Below are positions 43,901 to 50,984 of a stretch of 64,000 nucleotides of DNA, piece by piece. The translations under genes and the position numbers were made by a program. The stretch spans positions 74,562,192 to 74,626,191 of the forward strand of contig CP154956.1 in the NCBI GenBank assembly GCA_039621445.1, read 5' to 3'. The stretch is from Euglena gracilis (lineage: Eukaryota; Euglenida; Euglenophyceae; Euglenales). Each line of letters begins with the position of its first letter. Position 1 is the first letter of the stretch. The notes under the pieces were generated by a model. It was given only the letters and a program-made list of their open reading frames with translations, was not told where the DNA came from and searched no databases.

Positions 43901-46900
43901 GCTCCAGACCCTTCCCTGCAGGGTGGGGGTCGGCCAGGACTGGCCAAAAGTGGCCCACCCAGCGCCGAAGACCCCGGAAATTTTTTTGAAAAAATGGCCT
44001 CCACCCCCCCCCCTGGAGGGGAGTGGTCACCTTAGGCCAGCCAATATGGCAGGTTGGAAAGTCCACTGCAACCCCCCGGGAAGCTTTGGAGCCCGGGCTT
44101 TTCCCGGCTGACTTGTCAAATGACAACTTCTGGGGGGCGTTGCCATGTAAAGTATTTGTGAGTCACGGTGAGCTGCGTGCCCACAACCCTCGCGGAGGTT
44201 GTCAGCCCGGCGCCCTCTGCCGCCGTGGCAGAGGAGGCTTTCGTCAACCCGGACGCGGCGTGGGAGGACGCGCAGAAGCTGCCCGCGGCCACCTTCGAGG
44301 GGACTGGGGGTGGCGGCAACAGCCGCACCAACCTGCTGTATTTTATTGCCTCTTGGAGCCAGGGCTGGGCGGGAATCCCCACATTCCTATATCCCCCCGG
44401 CCCATGGGGTGGGGCCCCCACCCCATTTCTGTTCCCAGGAGCTGCCACCGCAAAAAAAAAAAGGCCAACGTGGCGCCAAAGGAAACCAATGCGTCGCCAG
44501 GCTGTTTCCACAAGACAACTGGACACAGACATTTGGTGTACTCCTGGCTCATTTTCAGCTCGAAAACAGTTTTTTTTCCAGGTCGGGAGGCCAAAAAATC
44601 GTTTCGGGCCAAATTTTTTTCGGTTTTTTCCAGCTTTTTTGACCCGAAAATGACCCAAAATGCATGGGTTTCGGGCTAAAAAAAACAGGGCGCTTGCTCG
44701 CACTTCTCGTTCAGCCCAGGCGCAAGCAAAGGGGGTCTCCCGGCAGTCCCCCACAGCCCTGCCGAGGGCCGCTTCCCCCACTCCCAGTGGCGGCTGCCGG
44801 ACCCCCGGCTCTGCCCCTTCGAGCGGGAATTCCCCTGGGAGCCGCAAAGCGAGAGCCACCCTTGGCGGAAGGTGTGCCCACCCCGCGTCTCCCTCTCTCC
44901 GTGCTGCGCAGAGAGTTACACAATTTCGAAAACGTTAATCTTTTGGTTTCCACGTTCGCGCCATTGTGGACTTCCGCAACACTCCCCCCACCCATCCTGG
45001 TTGGGGGTCGGACCCCCTTGCCCACCCCGCCACCACCTCTTTCCGGTTTTTCAAATTGTTCCAACTTTCCGGTCAAGTTTCCCCTCGAGTATTGCTGTGG
45101 TGGGGGGGGGGGGTCGACCACCCTCTGACCCTGCCCCAGTGCGCCTTCCCCCACAGTCCAGGGGGGCTGGCTCTGGGGAAGTCGGCAACCACCAAGGGCC
45201 CCCCAGAACCGGCGGAATCCAATCCCCCCCTCGCCCCAGGCACACAGCAACCCCCTCGCCCCCACCTCCACCCTCAGGTGGCCGCCGTGGTGGGGGCCAC
45301 GGCAGCGTTTGCGCTGGTGGCGTGGCTGGTGGCCAGGCCCCCGTCTCTCCCGTGCCGGGGTCCCTGCCGGCTGAGAGGGCCGGGGGGGAATCCTACCCAG
45401 TTTGGACCCCTTCGCGGGTGAATAACTCGGGCCTGGCAGGGAGTTGGGGGTCAAACGGAGGTGCTTCGGAAGCTCGGGATCAGGCATTATTTTTTTTAAG
45501 GCGAGATTTCTCAAAAAATTTTAAGGCGTTTTTTAAGGTTTTTTAAGGTTTTTTAAGGTTTTTTGAGGAATTTTAAAATTTTTTAAGGTTTTTTAAGGCA
45601 TTTTTTTCCTCAGGTAAAATATCAGACCCCAAAGATGGCCTGATGGCTTCAGACTCCTGTGGCTTCGGAACGCCCAAGGAAGAAGCCTCGGGCGAAGCAT
45701 GGGATCAGGGCGGTCCATGAGGGACAGTTATTGCCATTTTAGGTATTTTAGGGATTTTAGGCCATTTTAGCTATGGGTTCCTGCATATGGGTCCCAAAAT
45801 GGGTCAAAAAAACACCCGGCGCCGAAGACGCCGGAAAAATTATTTCGGGTCCAAAACTGCCCTGGAGGGTCAGTCCTTAAGGGGCAGTTAACTAAAAAAA
45901 AAAAATCCCGTCCCTGATGGACCGCCCTGACCCGTGCACCCACACCAGATAGCCTCATGAACACTGACAAAATAATCCAACTTTTTCATGTGAGCAATGC
46001 CAAACGCGTGCCCATGCAGTGTGCCGCCATACACATTGCTCAAAACCTTGTTGCATGGGATACATCTGGGTCACCTCGAAACTCGAAACTCGAAACCATC
46101 CATTTTTTTTTCATTGCAATTACTTTAAATTTCTGACCCTATTCAGGACATTTGCTTGCCTGTTGGCCTTAAATGGCCTAAAATGGCCTCAAATGGGGAA
46201 ATTTTGGGGCTTGACCATACCTACCCCCCCCCCGGGAAACTGTCATGCCCGAGAACCTGTCAGGGTCCCGCCCGGGAAACTGTCAGGGTCCCCGGTACCG
46301 GCCAACCTGTCAGTATAGGAAGTTGTCAGGGTCCCCGGTACCGGCCAACCTGTCAGGGTCATTTTTCATTGACTTTCCCTTGAAATGCCCTACCCGGGAA
46401 ACTGTCAGGGTCCCGCCCGGGAAACTGTCAGGGTCCCCGGTACTGGCCAGCCTGTCAGTATAGGAAGTTGTCAGGGTCCCCGGTACTGGCCAACCTGTCA
46501 GGTGACAGTTTCCCGGGGGGGGGGGGTAGGTGCTTGCCAAGGTTGACTGCTTGTTTTTTTTTGAAATAAAAAAAATGTTTTTTTTAAAAAGAATTTTAAA
46601 AAAAAAAAAAAACTTTTTTTGAAAAACACAAGTTTTTTATAAATAAATTTTTTAAAAAAGAGAACAAGTTTTTTTTAAAAATATGTGTTTTTTAAAAAAA
46701 TAACACAACAAAAAAAAAGTCTGGAAAAAACTTAAAAACGTCACTTTTTGATGACAAAAAATTACTTTAGAACCTTTTCCTCAAAAAATGGCCATTAAAC
46801 TCCCTCAACCCCCCATTTTTCACACCTTCCAAAAAATCAACATTTTCTCAAAATTTTGAATTTGAGAGGTTTTTGAAGCAAAAAAAATGCCATTGAAAAT

Positions 46901-47949
46901 CCAACAAATTTGACAGAGGAAAAGTGTCAGTAAAATTTGACTGTGCCAAAATTTACCACCTTTTTTGACCTTCGTTATTTTCCACCCCCCCCTCCTAAAA
47001 CTACCAAATTTAACCCTGAAATCTTTGAGTTTTTTTTTGACAAAATCAACATTTCTTAAAATTTTAATTTTGAGAGATTTTGGAAGCAAAAAAAAATGCC
47101 ACTGAAAATCCAAAAAAAAATTCCAAAGGAAAGAATGTCAGTAAAATTTGACTGTTCCAAAATTTGGTCCCATTTTTTTGACCTGCATTTTTTGACCCCC
47201 CTCCTAAAAACTAACAATTTTCATCCCTAAAATTTTGGTGATTTTTTTGGGAAAATGTAATTTTCCATCAAAAAACCAACCATTTGGGTTGACTCCTCTA
47301 AGGATGTCTCAAGTAATTTCAAGAAAGATGTGGTTGCAAGTTTTGCTTATTCTGGCTGTGTGTCACAGCTTTTGGTGAACCGAGGCCAACCGAACTATGC
47401 CAGAAACCTTGGCAAACAATCCGGTTTTCATATTGTTTGTTCACAACCGCTTCTGCATTGACTGGCTTTATGCGGGGTTTCAGACATGCCATTATTTGTT
47501 TGGTGCAAGAAAAAAAATTCCCAGGGAAAATTTTTAAGGTTTTTTAAGGTCATCACAGGGAAGAAAAACTTCCCCGGGGTGATTTTTTTAAGGTTTTTTA
47601 AGGTTTTTTAAGGTTTTTTAAGGCATTTTGGCAAAAAAAAATTTAAGGTTTTTTAAGGTTTTTTAAGGCGCCTTAAAAAATAATAATGCCTGCTCGGGAT
47701 CCAGTCGCTCGCGCCCGGAAAAAAAGAATTCCGGGAACTGGTCCGGGGTCATGGTGATAATCCGCCGTTTTTATTTCCTACCCGGGGGGGGATCTGGCGG
47801 TGTTGGGGGGGTTTGCGGTGTTGGTGTTGCCGGCCACCCAGCGCAGCACGGACGGCGGCCTGCGCCCGGCGCGGCGGCCTCGGTGGTCCGCCGAGGAGCG
47901 CCGCCCGCTGGCCGCCGCCCCCAGCGCCAGTTATAGCGACGAAGCCTAA
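20617..47949 (+). CDS. GH81 endo-1,3-beta-glucanase, secretory and C-terminally membrane-anchored, about 21 exons
   Basis: The spliced product (about 840 residues) hydrolyses internal beta-1,3-glucosidic bonds; in a euglenid the likely substrate is paramylon or related glucan. Order seen: signal peptide; PTNAWW and LPYVF blocks opening the GH81 beta-sandwich; LVRGSPFVT; SFTGNVRLA; LLLYALP; DSYFGGKELAKMARL; YDSVWGG; FGNGHYNDHHF; HYGYWIYAAAVVARYDP; HAWAGGIYPLPEG; NQESTSESINAWYA; YYWHV; TWFG; IQIIPITP; then a linker, one transmembrane helix and a basic tail ending YSDEA. The Asp of NDHHF and the two Glu of QESTSE are the conserved acidic residues assigned to catalysis in GH81. Exons: 20617-20700, 22530-22691, 24312-24488, 24886-25099, 26148-~26326, ~26980-27110, 28155 or 28196-28249, 29275-29377, 30170-30328, 31989-32054, 32517-32666, 35148-35302, 35458-35507, 35849-35988, 36095-36169, 36662-36708, 43367-43502, 44225-44356, 44767-44871, 45278-45330, 47802-47949. 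Family assignment is firm; exons 5-8 have uncertain edges. Confidence 0.93.
21718..21858 (+). CDS. GC-rich exon-like island, possible extra N-terminal exon
   Basis: After CTGCAG an open frame with mostly G/C third positions reads PPAELGFFSLGRPEEG and onward to WGFWMGC before a stop. It lies between the signal-peptide exon and the first GH81 exon, but no donor gives the phase 0 needed to join exon 2. It could be an optional exon, an exon of something else, or chance. Confidence 0.3.
22530..22691 (+). CDS. GH81 exon 2: start of the N-terminal beta-sandwich
   Basis: Phase 0 to phase 0, 54 codons. It contains PTNAWW, TQLPYVF and LRVYYPH, the typical opening of GH81 domains. The acceptor is CCCAG, with CTG also at -8; the donor is GAG|GTGTGC. 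Confidence 0.9.
22920..23135. repeat. C/G-tract repeat with TTATAAGTGGGG motif
   Basis: Alternating C- and G-runs with the inverted motif CACTTATAACCCC / GGGGTTATAAGTG, several copies. Confidence 0.7.
23530..24010. repeat. minisatellite region, inverted relative of 11.3-12.0 kb
   Basis: GCATCGCCCTGCATCG at the left and CCGCATCCACTCCAGTAGCC-type units to 24010 are the complementary motifs in reversed order. Confidence 0.7.
24312..24488 (+). CDS. GH81 exon 3
   Basis: The exon is 59 codons and enters after CACAG. It carries FTVTFAW and STLVRGSPFVTMYY, the conserved strand pair of the N-terminal domain. It leaves through a nonconventional junction: the intron starts GCCCAG, so CAG falls at +4 to +6, and the next exon follows CTG at -8. 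Confidence 0.88.
24886..25099 (+). CDS. GH81 exon 4
   Basis: It starts right after CTGCCGCC (nonconventional 3' end) and reads TSAAPVLSTEQNVSTLAV, continuing RGSPFVTMYY as in family members. It ends phase 1 at GGAAA|GTGTGC, and the first base of the next codon joins CG in exon 5. Confidence 0.86.
25641..25788. repeat. C/G-bounded short element with GTCAGGGTCCC units, copy 1
   Basis: Inverted ends CCTACCCCCCCCCC and GGGGGGGGGTAGG, flanked by TA on both sides. Inside are repeats of GGGAAACTGTCAGGGTCCC and CCGGTACTGGCCAACCTGTC. Confidence 0.75.
26148..26326 (+). CDS. GH81 exon 5
   Basis: The acceptor is TTCGCAG. The exon reads SFTGNVRLALSNN and continues with a cysteine pair (NNC and LCD) through LECITGASLGG. 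The FTG-RLA block is a conserved GH81 strand. The 3' edge is not resolved; CGCCG|GTGGCC is one option. Confidence 0.8.
26980..27110 (+). CDS. GH81 exon 6
   Basis: It reads YDEQPEAMRVTVQW and then GELLLYALPRWGLAP, equivalent to the family's LLMYALPHH block; here the HH pair is replaced by RW. It ends at GACCG|GTCGCC in phase 2. The 5' edge is uncertain: an in-frame TAA at 26938-26940 sets the upstream limit. Confidence 0.75.
28155..28249 (+). CDS. GH81 exon 7 (short)
   Basis: The frame reads NRPVITTNHGSLWVWLV and ends in phase 2 before GCCCAG, a nonconventional 5' end. Either TTTCAG|GTT at 28155 or the CTG-type edge at 28196 could be the start; only 28196 matches the phase-2 end of exon 6. 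Confidence 0.65.
28661..28975. repeat. TG and AT microsatellites
   Basis: (TG)n at 28661-28695 and (TA)n at about 28876-28972 with two short interruptions. Confidence 0.95.
28696..28880. repeat. C/G-tract repeat with TCATTTAGGGG motif
   Basis: CCCCCCTAAATGACCC and its complement GGGTCATTTAGGGGGG alternate twice, between a (TG)n and an (AT)n microsatellite. Confidence 0.7.
29275..29377 (+). CDS. GH81 exon 8
   Basis: It reads PNLPMPWVSDPDP then RRLEALKQAMKADETWDFGGE, matching the LP-x-x-W and long-helix region that leads into the catalytic domain. It ends at GAG|GTGCTG. Three CTG-based starts, 3 bases apart, are equally possible, plus one at 29260. Confidence 0.8.
30170..30328 (+). CDS. GH81 exon 9
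   Basis: 53 codons, phase 0 at both ends, after GAAG and before GTACCT. It holds DSYFGGKELAKMARLILL, the helix of the (alpha/alpha)6 barrel that is among the best conserved in GH81. Confidence 0.92.
30370..31610. repeat. cluster of long dispersed repeats in GH81 intron 9
   Basis: Repeated CCAGCCAGCAGC / TTTTCCAGCCGGAGG blocks between C- and G-runs, several partial copies in direct array. No coding signal. Confidence 0.7.
31989..32054 (+). CDS. GH81 exon 10
   Basis: 22 codons after CCATAG, reading LHNWF and PLMYDSVWGG. The intron that follows begins AGACAG, without GT, and has CAG at +4 to +6. Confidence 0.92.
32517..32666 (+). CDS. GH81 exon 11: catalytic Asp block
   Basis: It starts after CTGGTGGC (CTG at -8), which restores WGG-IVS. 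It ends FGNGHYNDHHF, the block with the conserved catalytic Asp. A Cys-rich insert (CGCKAK to GEC) precedes the block. The 3' edge may slide by one or two bases because CA is shared with exon 12. Confidence 0.92.
32820..33170. repeat. compound hairpin repeat, copy 2
   Basis: The same blocks as 10945-11165 with a longer tail ending in another GAGCATCCTCC hairpin. It lies in the intron between the DHHF and HYGY exons. Confidence 0.65.
33270..34520. mobile_element. possible decayed relative of the 7.7-8.5 kb hAT element
   Basis: CAGGGATTCCCACAAATTCG near 33270, and degenerate ACGAA-AATCAC units at 33295-33375 and 34488-34515, resemble the ends of the intact element. The right terminus and target duplication could not be placed. 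Confidence 0.4.
35148..35302 (+). CDS. GH81 exon 12
   Basis: It reads HYGYWIYAAAVVARYDP to PWRHFD and continues NDHHF without a gap, as in other GH81 proteins. The intron before it has neither GT nor AG. The donor is GACTG|GTGTGG, in phase 2. Confidence 0.92.
35458..35507 (+). CDS. GH81 exon 13 (50 bases)
   Basis: It completes Trp of RHFDW and reads YVGHAWAGGIYPLPEG. The acceptor is CATCAG and the donor GGCC|GTGCCC; both phases fit the neighbours. Confidence 0.9.
35849..35988 (+). CDS. GH81 exon 14: catalytic Glu block
   Basis: It reads NQESTSESINAWYAIALYGEA and a helix ending KYYW. The two Glu of QES and SES are the conserved pair assigned to general-base catalysis in GH81. The 3' junction shares TGGC with the next exon and has CAG close by, which suggests a nonconventional join. 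Confidence 0.93.
36095..36169 (+). CDS. GH81 exon 15
   Basis: It reads HVQAAEPIYPKAF then VGILYDSK, so the join to exon 14 restores YYWHV. A GT-AG alternative (36072 start) is in frame but adds NKSNMVCC and breaks the family motif. Donor AAG|GTATCG. Confidence 0.85.
36662..36708 (+). CDS. GH81 exon 16
   Basis: It reads VTSWTWFGQENWKVH and ends within the Gly codon. The 6.66 kb intron that follows begins GACCAG and ends CTGGCGGG, so CAG and CTG fall exactly at the expected positions. The join restores H-G-I-Q. Confidence 0.92.
38099..38165 (-). CDS. nested gene, last exon and stop
   Basis: It reads ERRLKKKPTPAGALEELLNV and then TGA. The phase is one base off the previous exon; the exon begins in a run of six G, so run length is the likely cause. 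Confidence 0.6.
38099..42678 (-). CDS. unrecognised multi-exon gene nested in GH81 intron 16
   Basis: Exons in order: 42678-42620, ~42557-42480, 42172-42101, 41654-41084, 40847-40174, 39882-39859, 39554-39289, 39078-38515, 38165-38099. Most phases agree between neighbours and third positions are G/C-rich, so this was a genuine gene. Introns are short (about 60-450 bases), unlike the kilobase introns of the host gene. The product is about 780 residues: a helical part with HYRILRLLYS and LLYGIWHAYKH; a compact domain with VDAVVVEVPDGLSDADV and SRGVPFVATG; an EVAWWLLARLEAHDWVLAV segment; a long Lys/Glu/Pro low-complexity region; and a short basic C-terminus ending ALEELLNV. No signal peptide or membrane helix is obvious. 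I do not recognise the family. An in-frame TGA (41345-41343) and at least one frameshift (near 39420) mean it may be a pseudogene, or these may be base errors. The true start is not found; an ATG at 42710 is in another frame. Confidence 0.7.
38515..39078 (-). CDS. nested gene, Lys/Glu/Pro-rich exon
   Basis: 188 codons after CTGCGGCC, reading INVHHRITHHEPLDISGRGG and then long low-complexity runs of Glu, Lys, Pro and Ala with repeated KGKEKEK blocks. It ends before CTTCAG. The composition suggests a disordered, highly charged segment. Confidence 0.7.
39289..39554 (-). CDS. nested gene exon with a 1-base frameshift
   Basis: It starts after CTGCGGGG and reads EGPPTLPVEVAWWLLARL and LAVTRNAALPADLATRLQV in one frame, then LPEEQDEAMHLRVEQLQREI in another. 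The switch is at a run of five G near 39403. The length, 266, is one short of a multiple of three. The 3' end is before GTCCAG. Confidence 0.65.
39859..39882 (-). CDS. nested gene, 24-base micro-exon
   Basis: CCGCAG| opens eight codons, VPRQITLV, ending before GGACAG (CAG at +4). Both phases are 0 and agree with the neighbours. Confidence 0.5.
40174..40847 (-). CDS. nested gene, 224-codon exon
   Basis: It starts after CTGAGGAC (CTG at -8) and reads REAILRSPLWGTERYVPL. A Gly/Ser/Arg-rich linker follows, then IMELQVDAVVVEVPDGLSD and KSNLDRAYLFNVTTVAALF. It ends at CGG|GTGTGT in phase 0. Confidence 0.7.
41084..41654 (-). CDS. nested gene, large exon with an in-frame TGA
   Basis: After GTCAG it reads GTLTRSVTFPV through VQHLRWAADL and LQLLETVLQLQGRSG, then TGA at 41345-41343, and continues in the same frame with LPLLVDENIHYRILRLLYS and LLYGIWHAYKH. 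Coding character is equally strong on both sides of the TGA. Near the 3' end a second frame (VPGEAIQLALV) also looks coding, so a 1-base slip around 41120 is possible. Confidence 0.65.
42101..42172 (-). CDS. nested gene exon (24 codons)
   Basis: It runs from GGGCAG| to CCT|GTCCCG, phase 0 at both ends, reading VAQTCPTGVRLRRLR. A second frame is also open here, so the choice rests on phase. Confidence 0.5.
42480..42557 (-). CDS. nested gene exon
   Basis: It reads WANVGCPIPLKEGAV to SLP, ending at CCT|GTGTAA in phase 0, which fits the next exon. A CA microsatellite separates it from the upstream exon. Confidence 0.5.
42560..42590. repeat. CA microsatellite inside the nested gene
   Basis: About 14 CA units in a short intron of the minus-strand gene. 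Confidence 0.9.
42620..42678 (-). CDS. nested gene, most upstream exon seen
   Basis: After GGGCAG it reads SVCRTTPRHIRALAVTGTV with high GC3 and stops before GCCCAG (CAG at +4). Confidence 0.55.
43367..43502 (+). CDS. GH81 exon 17
   Basis: It reads IQIIPITPMVHHLFSPEFARK and on to GGFKVFA, the GIQ-x-x-PITP block of GH81. It leaves through an intron starting ATCCAG (CAG at +4). Confidence 0.92.
44225..44356 (+). CDS. GH81 exon 18
   Basis: It starts after CTGCCGCC in phase 0 and reads AFVNPDAAWEDAQKL and SRTNLLYFIASW, the end of the GH81 catalytic domain. It leaves at TGG before AGCCAG, another nonconventional 5' end. Confidence 0.88.
44767..44871 (+). CDS. GH81 exon 19: juxtamembrane linker
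   Basis: It starts after CTGCCGAG in phase 0; 35 codons rich in Pro, Trp, Arg and Glu, ending HPWRK at AAG|GTGTGC. It lies outside the GH81 domain and just before the membrane segment. Confidence 0.8.
45278..45330 (+). CDS. GH81 exon 20: first part of the transmembrane helix
   Basis: After CCTCAG it reads VAAVVGATAAFALVAWL and stops inside the next Val codon. The intron begins GGCCAG (CAG at +4). Reading on without splicing meets a stop at 45419-45421, but that tail loses the helix continuation found in exon 21. Confidence 0.82.
45481..47692. mobile_element. hAT-type transposon (2,212 bases) in the last GH81 intron
   Basis: Ends CAGGCATTATT and AATAATGCCTG are inverted, and the 8-bp duplication CTCGGGAT flanks them (45473-45480 and 47693-47700). 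Tandem TTTTTTAAGG units lie just inside both ends. No transposase frame is visible. A smaller C/G-bounded element (46220-46530) sits inside it. Confidence 0.85.
46220..46530. repeat. C/G-bounded short element, copy 2 (longer, inside a hAT element)
   Basis: The same ends and units as 25641-25788 with more internal copies. A partial inverted copy lies at about 23140-23235. Confidence 0.75.
47802..47949 (+). CDS. GH81 exon 21: end of the transmembrane helix, cytoplasmic tail and stop
   Basis: It starts after CTGGCGGT in phase 2 and reads LGGFAVLVLP, completing a single helix of about 28 hydrophobic residues with exon 20. A basic tail rich in Arg and Pro follows, ending ASYSDEA and TAA. The type I topology (glucanase domain in the lumen or outside) is inferred from the signal peptide plus this single helix. 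Confidence 0.8.
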
Positions 47950-50099
47950 TCCCCCCCTTCCCCGAGCCACGGGCCTCCCTCTGGGTGGCTTTTTTTGGGT
48001 TCTCCTCCGGACCGTCACAGGAAGTGTTGTTTGCCAATTGGGGAAGCGGTGGCAAGGAGGGGGGAACTGGTGCCTCGTTGCCACTGTGGTTCCGCGGCAC
48101 AGGTCTCTTTTTTTCTTCCATCGTTTTTTTTTTTGTCTTTCTGGTGTGAAATGATTTCGAGTTAAAAAAAATTGAGCATCCACTTTCACCAATTTTTTTG
48201 CATTTTTGGTAAGTTTTGTCCAACAAATGTACGTTGCCAAAATGATGATAATCATGTTTTGGACCTTTTTGTTCAAAATGTGAACGGTCGCTCAAAACAA
48301 ACGCCACCGTTGTAAATCTCAAAGAAAACAACCCGAAGGATAAATTTTATATGTGCAAGGCTGTGAGAACTTTTATGTTGATATGACTTATGAACAGGAT
48401 TCCGCTTCTCGTGGAAAGTGCGGGACAACACCCCAAATCAGCAGAATTTTGCACGCGAGTCAGTCACGAAGTTTCTGGTATTTTGGAATATCCCTTGCAC
48501 TTTGCGCTTGAAAAATAGACTTGCAATTTGTGGGCTTTTCAGTATTTGAAAGATTGATCTGAAAGAAGGCTGCCAAACGATTCCTGCATTTGAAGGCCTG
48601 AAATGTTCCTGCAGTTGAAGTTTTTCCAGGTACAGTATAACCTCCAGGGGTATTTTTTAGTCTTGGACCCCGGGGGAGGTAGGGTGGGTGGGTCCAGCCA
48701 AGCCCCCCCAGGGGGGAGTGGGTTATACTTTTCGGTGCCGAAGGCACCGATAATTTTTGAAAAGGGTGCTATTTTTAGCATTTTCGCAATTTTGGCCATT
48801 TTCAGGGAAAAGTTGGTGGGTCCCCCAGGACCCCCGGCCCCCCCCCAGGGGGTGGATGGGTGTGGGGGGCCCTCCCCCCCAATCTTAAAAAAAACCCTGA
48901 TAACCACCTTTCCAAGGGTGTTTTTTTTTGTTAGTTGTTATCAGTTGTGGTCCCCGTCATTTCAAGTTGTTCTGGGATAACATAACGTTCTTTCTGCCCT
49001 CTTTAGATTTTTCAAAATTTCTATGGTTCTTTCGTGATTTGTCTTTTGATGCTGCGATAGCCGAGGAAAGGCCTGGCCTGGTCGAGCCCTAATGTCTGGG
49101 AAATGACCCCCGAAGATACCAGATGGGCAATTTTAAGGATATTCTTCCCACGTGAGCCCACGATGCTGCACGATGTTCTTGGAACTCACCAAGTTGGCCT
49201 GAAAAATGCTCCTCTCAGAAAACTGTTTGATGTTGAGTTCAAAAATGCATTTTATATGCATCACCAAAATAGGGTTTTTAACCGTAAACACGAAAATTTG
49301 AGTGTAAACCCCCCCAAATAATACCCCCCAGGGGCATTATTTTTTTGCCCGAAGTCCCGACCCGAGGGGGGTCTGGTCCAGGGCCCAGGCTATTCCAGGA
49401 AAATTGATATCCGTGGCTTTCAGGAAAATTGTGGAAAAACTGCGGAAAAATTGCGGAAATTGTTGAAAAATCGAGGAGAATTGATATCAGAAATGAACAA
49501 ATTTCTGCTGCAAGGAAACTTAGAATTTGTGCACTGGGTTTTTTTAAAATTTTACAACATTGGCATCTGTTTTGAGTGACCATTCACATTTTGAACAAAA
49601 GGATCCAAAAACATGATTATCATCATTTTGGCAACATATATTTGAACAAAATTTACCAAAAATGCAAAAAGAAATTGGTGAAAGTGGATGCGCAATTTTT
49701 CTAACTCGAAATAATTTCCCATCAGAAAGTCAAAAAAAACTGATGGAGGAAAATTTTGCAAAAAAAAATTGCGGAAATTGCGGAGACTGTGAAAATTGCG
49801 GAAAAATTGCACATTTCTCTCACTTTCTGCCAAACCCCAAACCTGGGGCCAAAAAAAAAACAAGTGAGAGAAAAACCTTGAGGTATTTTTGGATACAAAA
49901 GATGTCATGTCATGTCATGATGGATACAAAAGATGGATACAAAAGATTGGACACAAAAGATGTTATGCCATGTCGGAAATTTTGCACCCTTCTCGAAGTT
50001 GAACTTACAGCTGTGCATTGTTTTGGCTGATCATCAAATTTCGGAAATTGCATCGCCTCCTCCTTAGAGAGAAAGGATATATGTGTCCGTGATGTGTGG

Positions 50100-50300
50100 G
50101 TGGGGTGGGTGTAACCCCCCCAAATAACCCCCCCCCCGGTGTGTTATTTGGGCACCCGAGCTGGGGCCCCAGGGGGTGTGTTAATTTTACATGGAAAACC
50201 AAAGGAAAACAGGGGGGTGTTATTTGGGCGCTCAAAATCGGCCCCCAAGGGGCGGGGGTGTTATTTGGAGGGTTGTGTTATTTGGGAGGGGGGTTTACAT
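50100..50300. repeat. C/G-bounded element with GTGTTATTTGGG motif, copy 1
   Basis: CCCCCCAAATAACCCC at the left and GTGTTATTTGGG repeated to the right. It shares ACATGGAAAACCAAAGGAAA with an inverted copy at 52740-52870. Confidence 0.7.
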
Positions 50301-50984
50301 ACGTACCTCCCCCCCCCATGCCTAATGAACACCCTTGCCCAATGAACAAGGGGTGTTCGGACCGTCTAGATTGTCACCATATGCTTTATCCACACAGAAA
50401 CCGTACCCAAAGCCTAATGAACACCCCCCGTTCGGACCGTCTAGATTGTCACTTTAGTGTTCATTGGGCTTGGGGGGGGGAGGTACATAGTTTTGTATGC
50501 ATACATAGAACGCGACGCATGCACGCACATTTTTCACGAGAGATGGCGCAAAGCGGAGCCCCTAAACCCCCCCAAATAGTATTGCACCCGCAGCTCTATT
50601 GGACGGCCGCCTCCAGCGGCGGGGGGTGCAGCACTATTTGGACCCGCAGCATTATTGGACTGGGTGCCTCTTAGTCCCGGCCTATCACCACAGGCACCCT
50701 TTTTGCCTGCTCAATGTCCTTCTCTGAGGCTAGTGAGTTCGTGTGGTTCATCTTCGGACGTTGTTCGGGTGGGAATTTGCCCCCTTTCCCCTATCTGCGG
50801 ATTAAAAAAGGTGCCTGCAGTGGGCTGCACCAGCTTCTACGCATTTCACATTGCTGTGATTTGGGGGGTGCAGCATTATTGGACGCTCGCTTCATCCGGC
50901 GGGGGGTGCAGCACTATTTGGACCCGCAGCTCTATTGGCCCCGCAGCACTATTAGGGGGGGGGGGGGTTACAATACTGCAGGGT

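Noticed and set aside
45331-45421. A stop at 45419-45421 as the end of the GH81 gene
   Set aside because: The read-through tail abandons the helix, whereas splicing at GGCCAG/CTGGCGGT continues the hydrophobic helix in phase with a clean tail and stop at 47949.
49103-49321. A 72-codon frame starting MTPEDTRWAILR
   Set aside because: No GC3 bias, no splice context and no recognisable motif; left as spacer.
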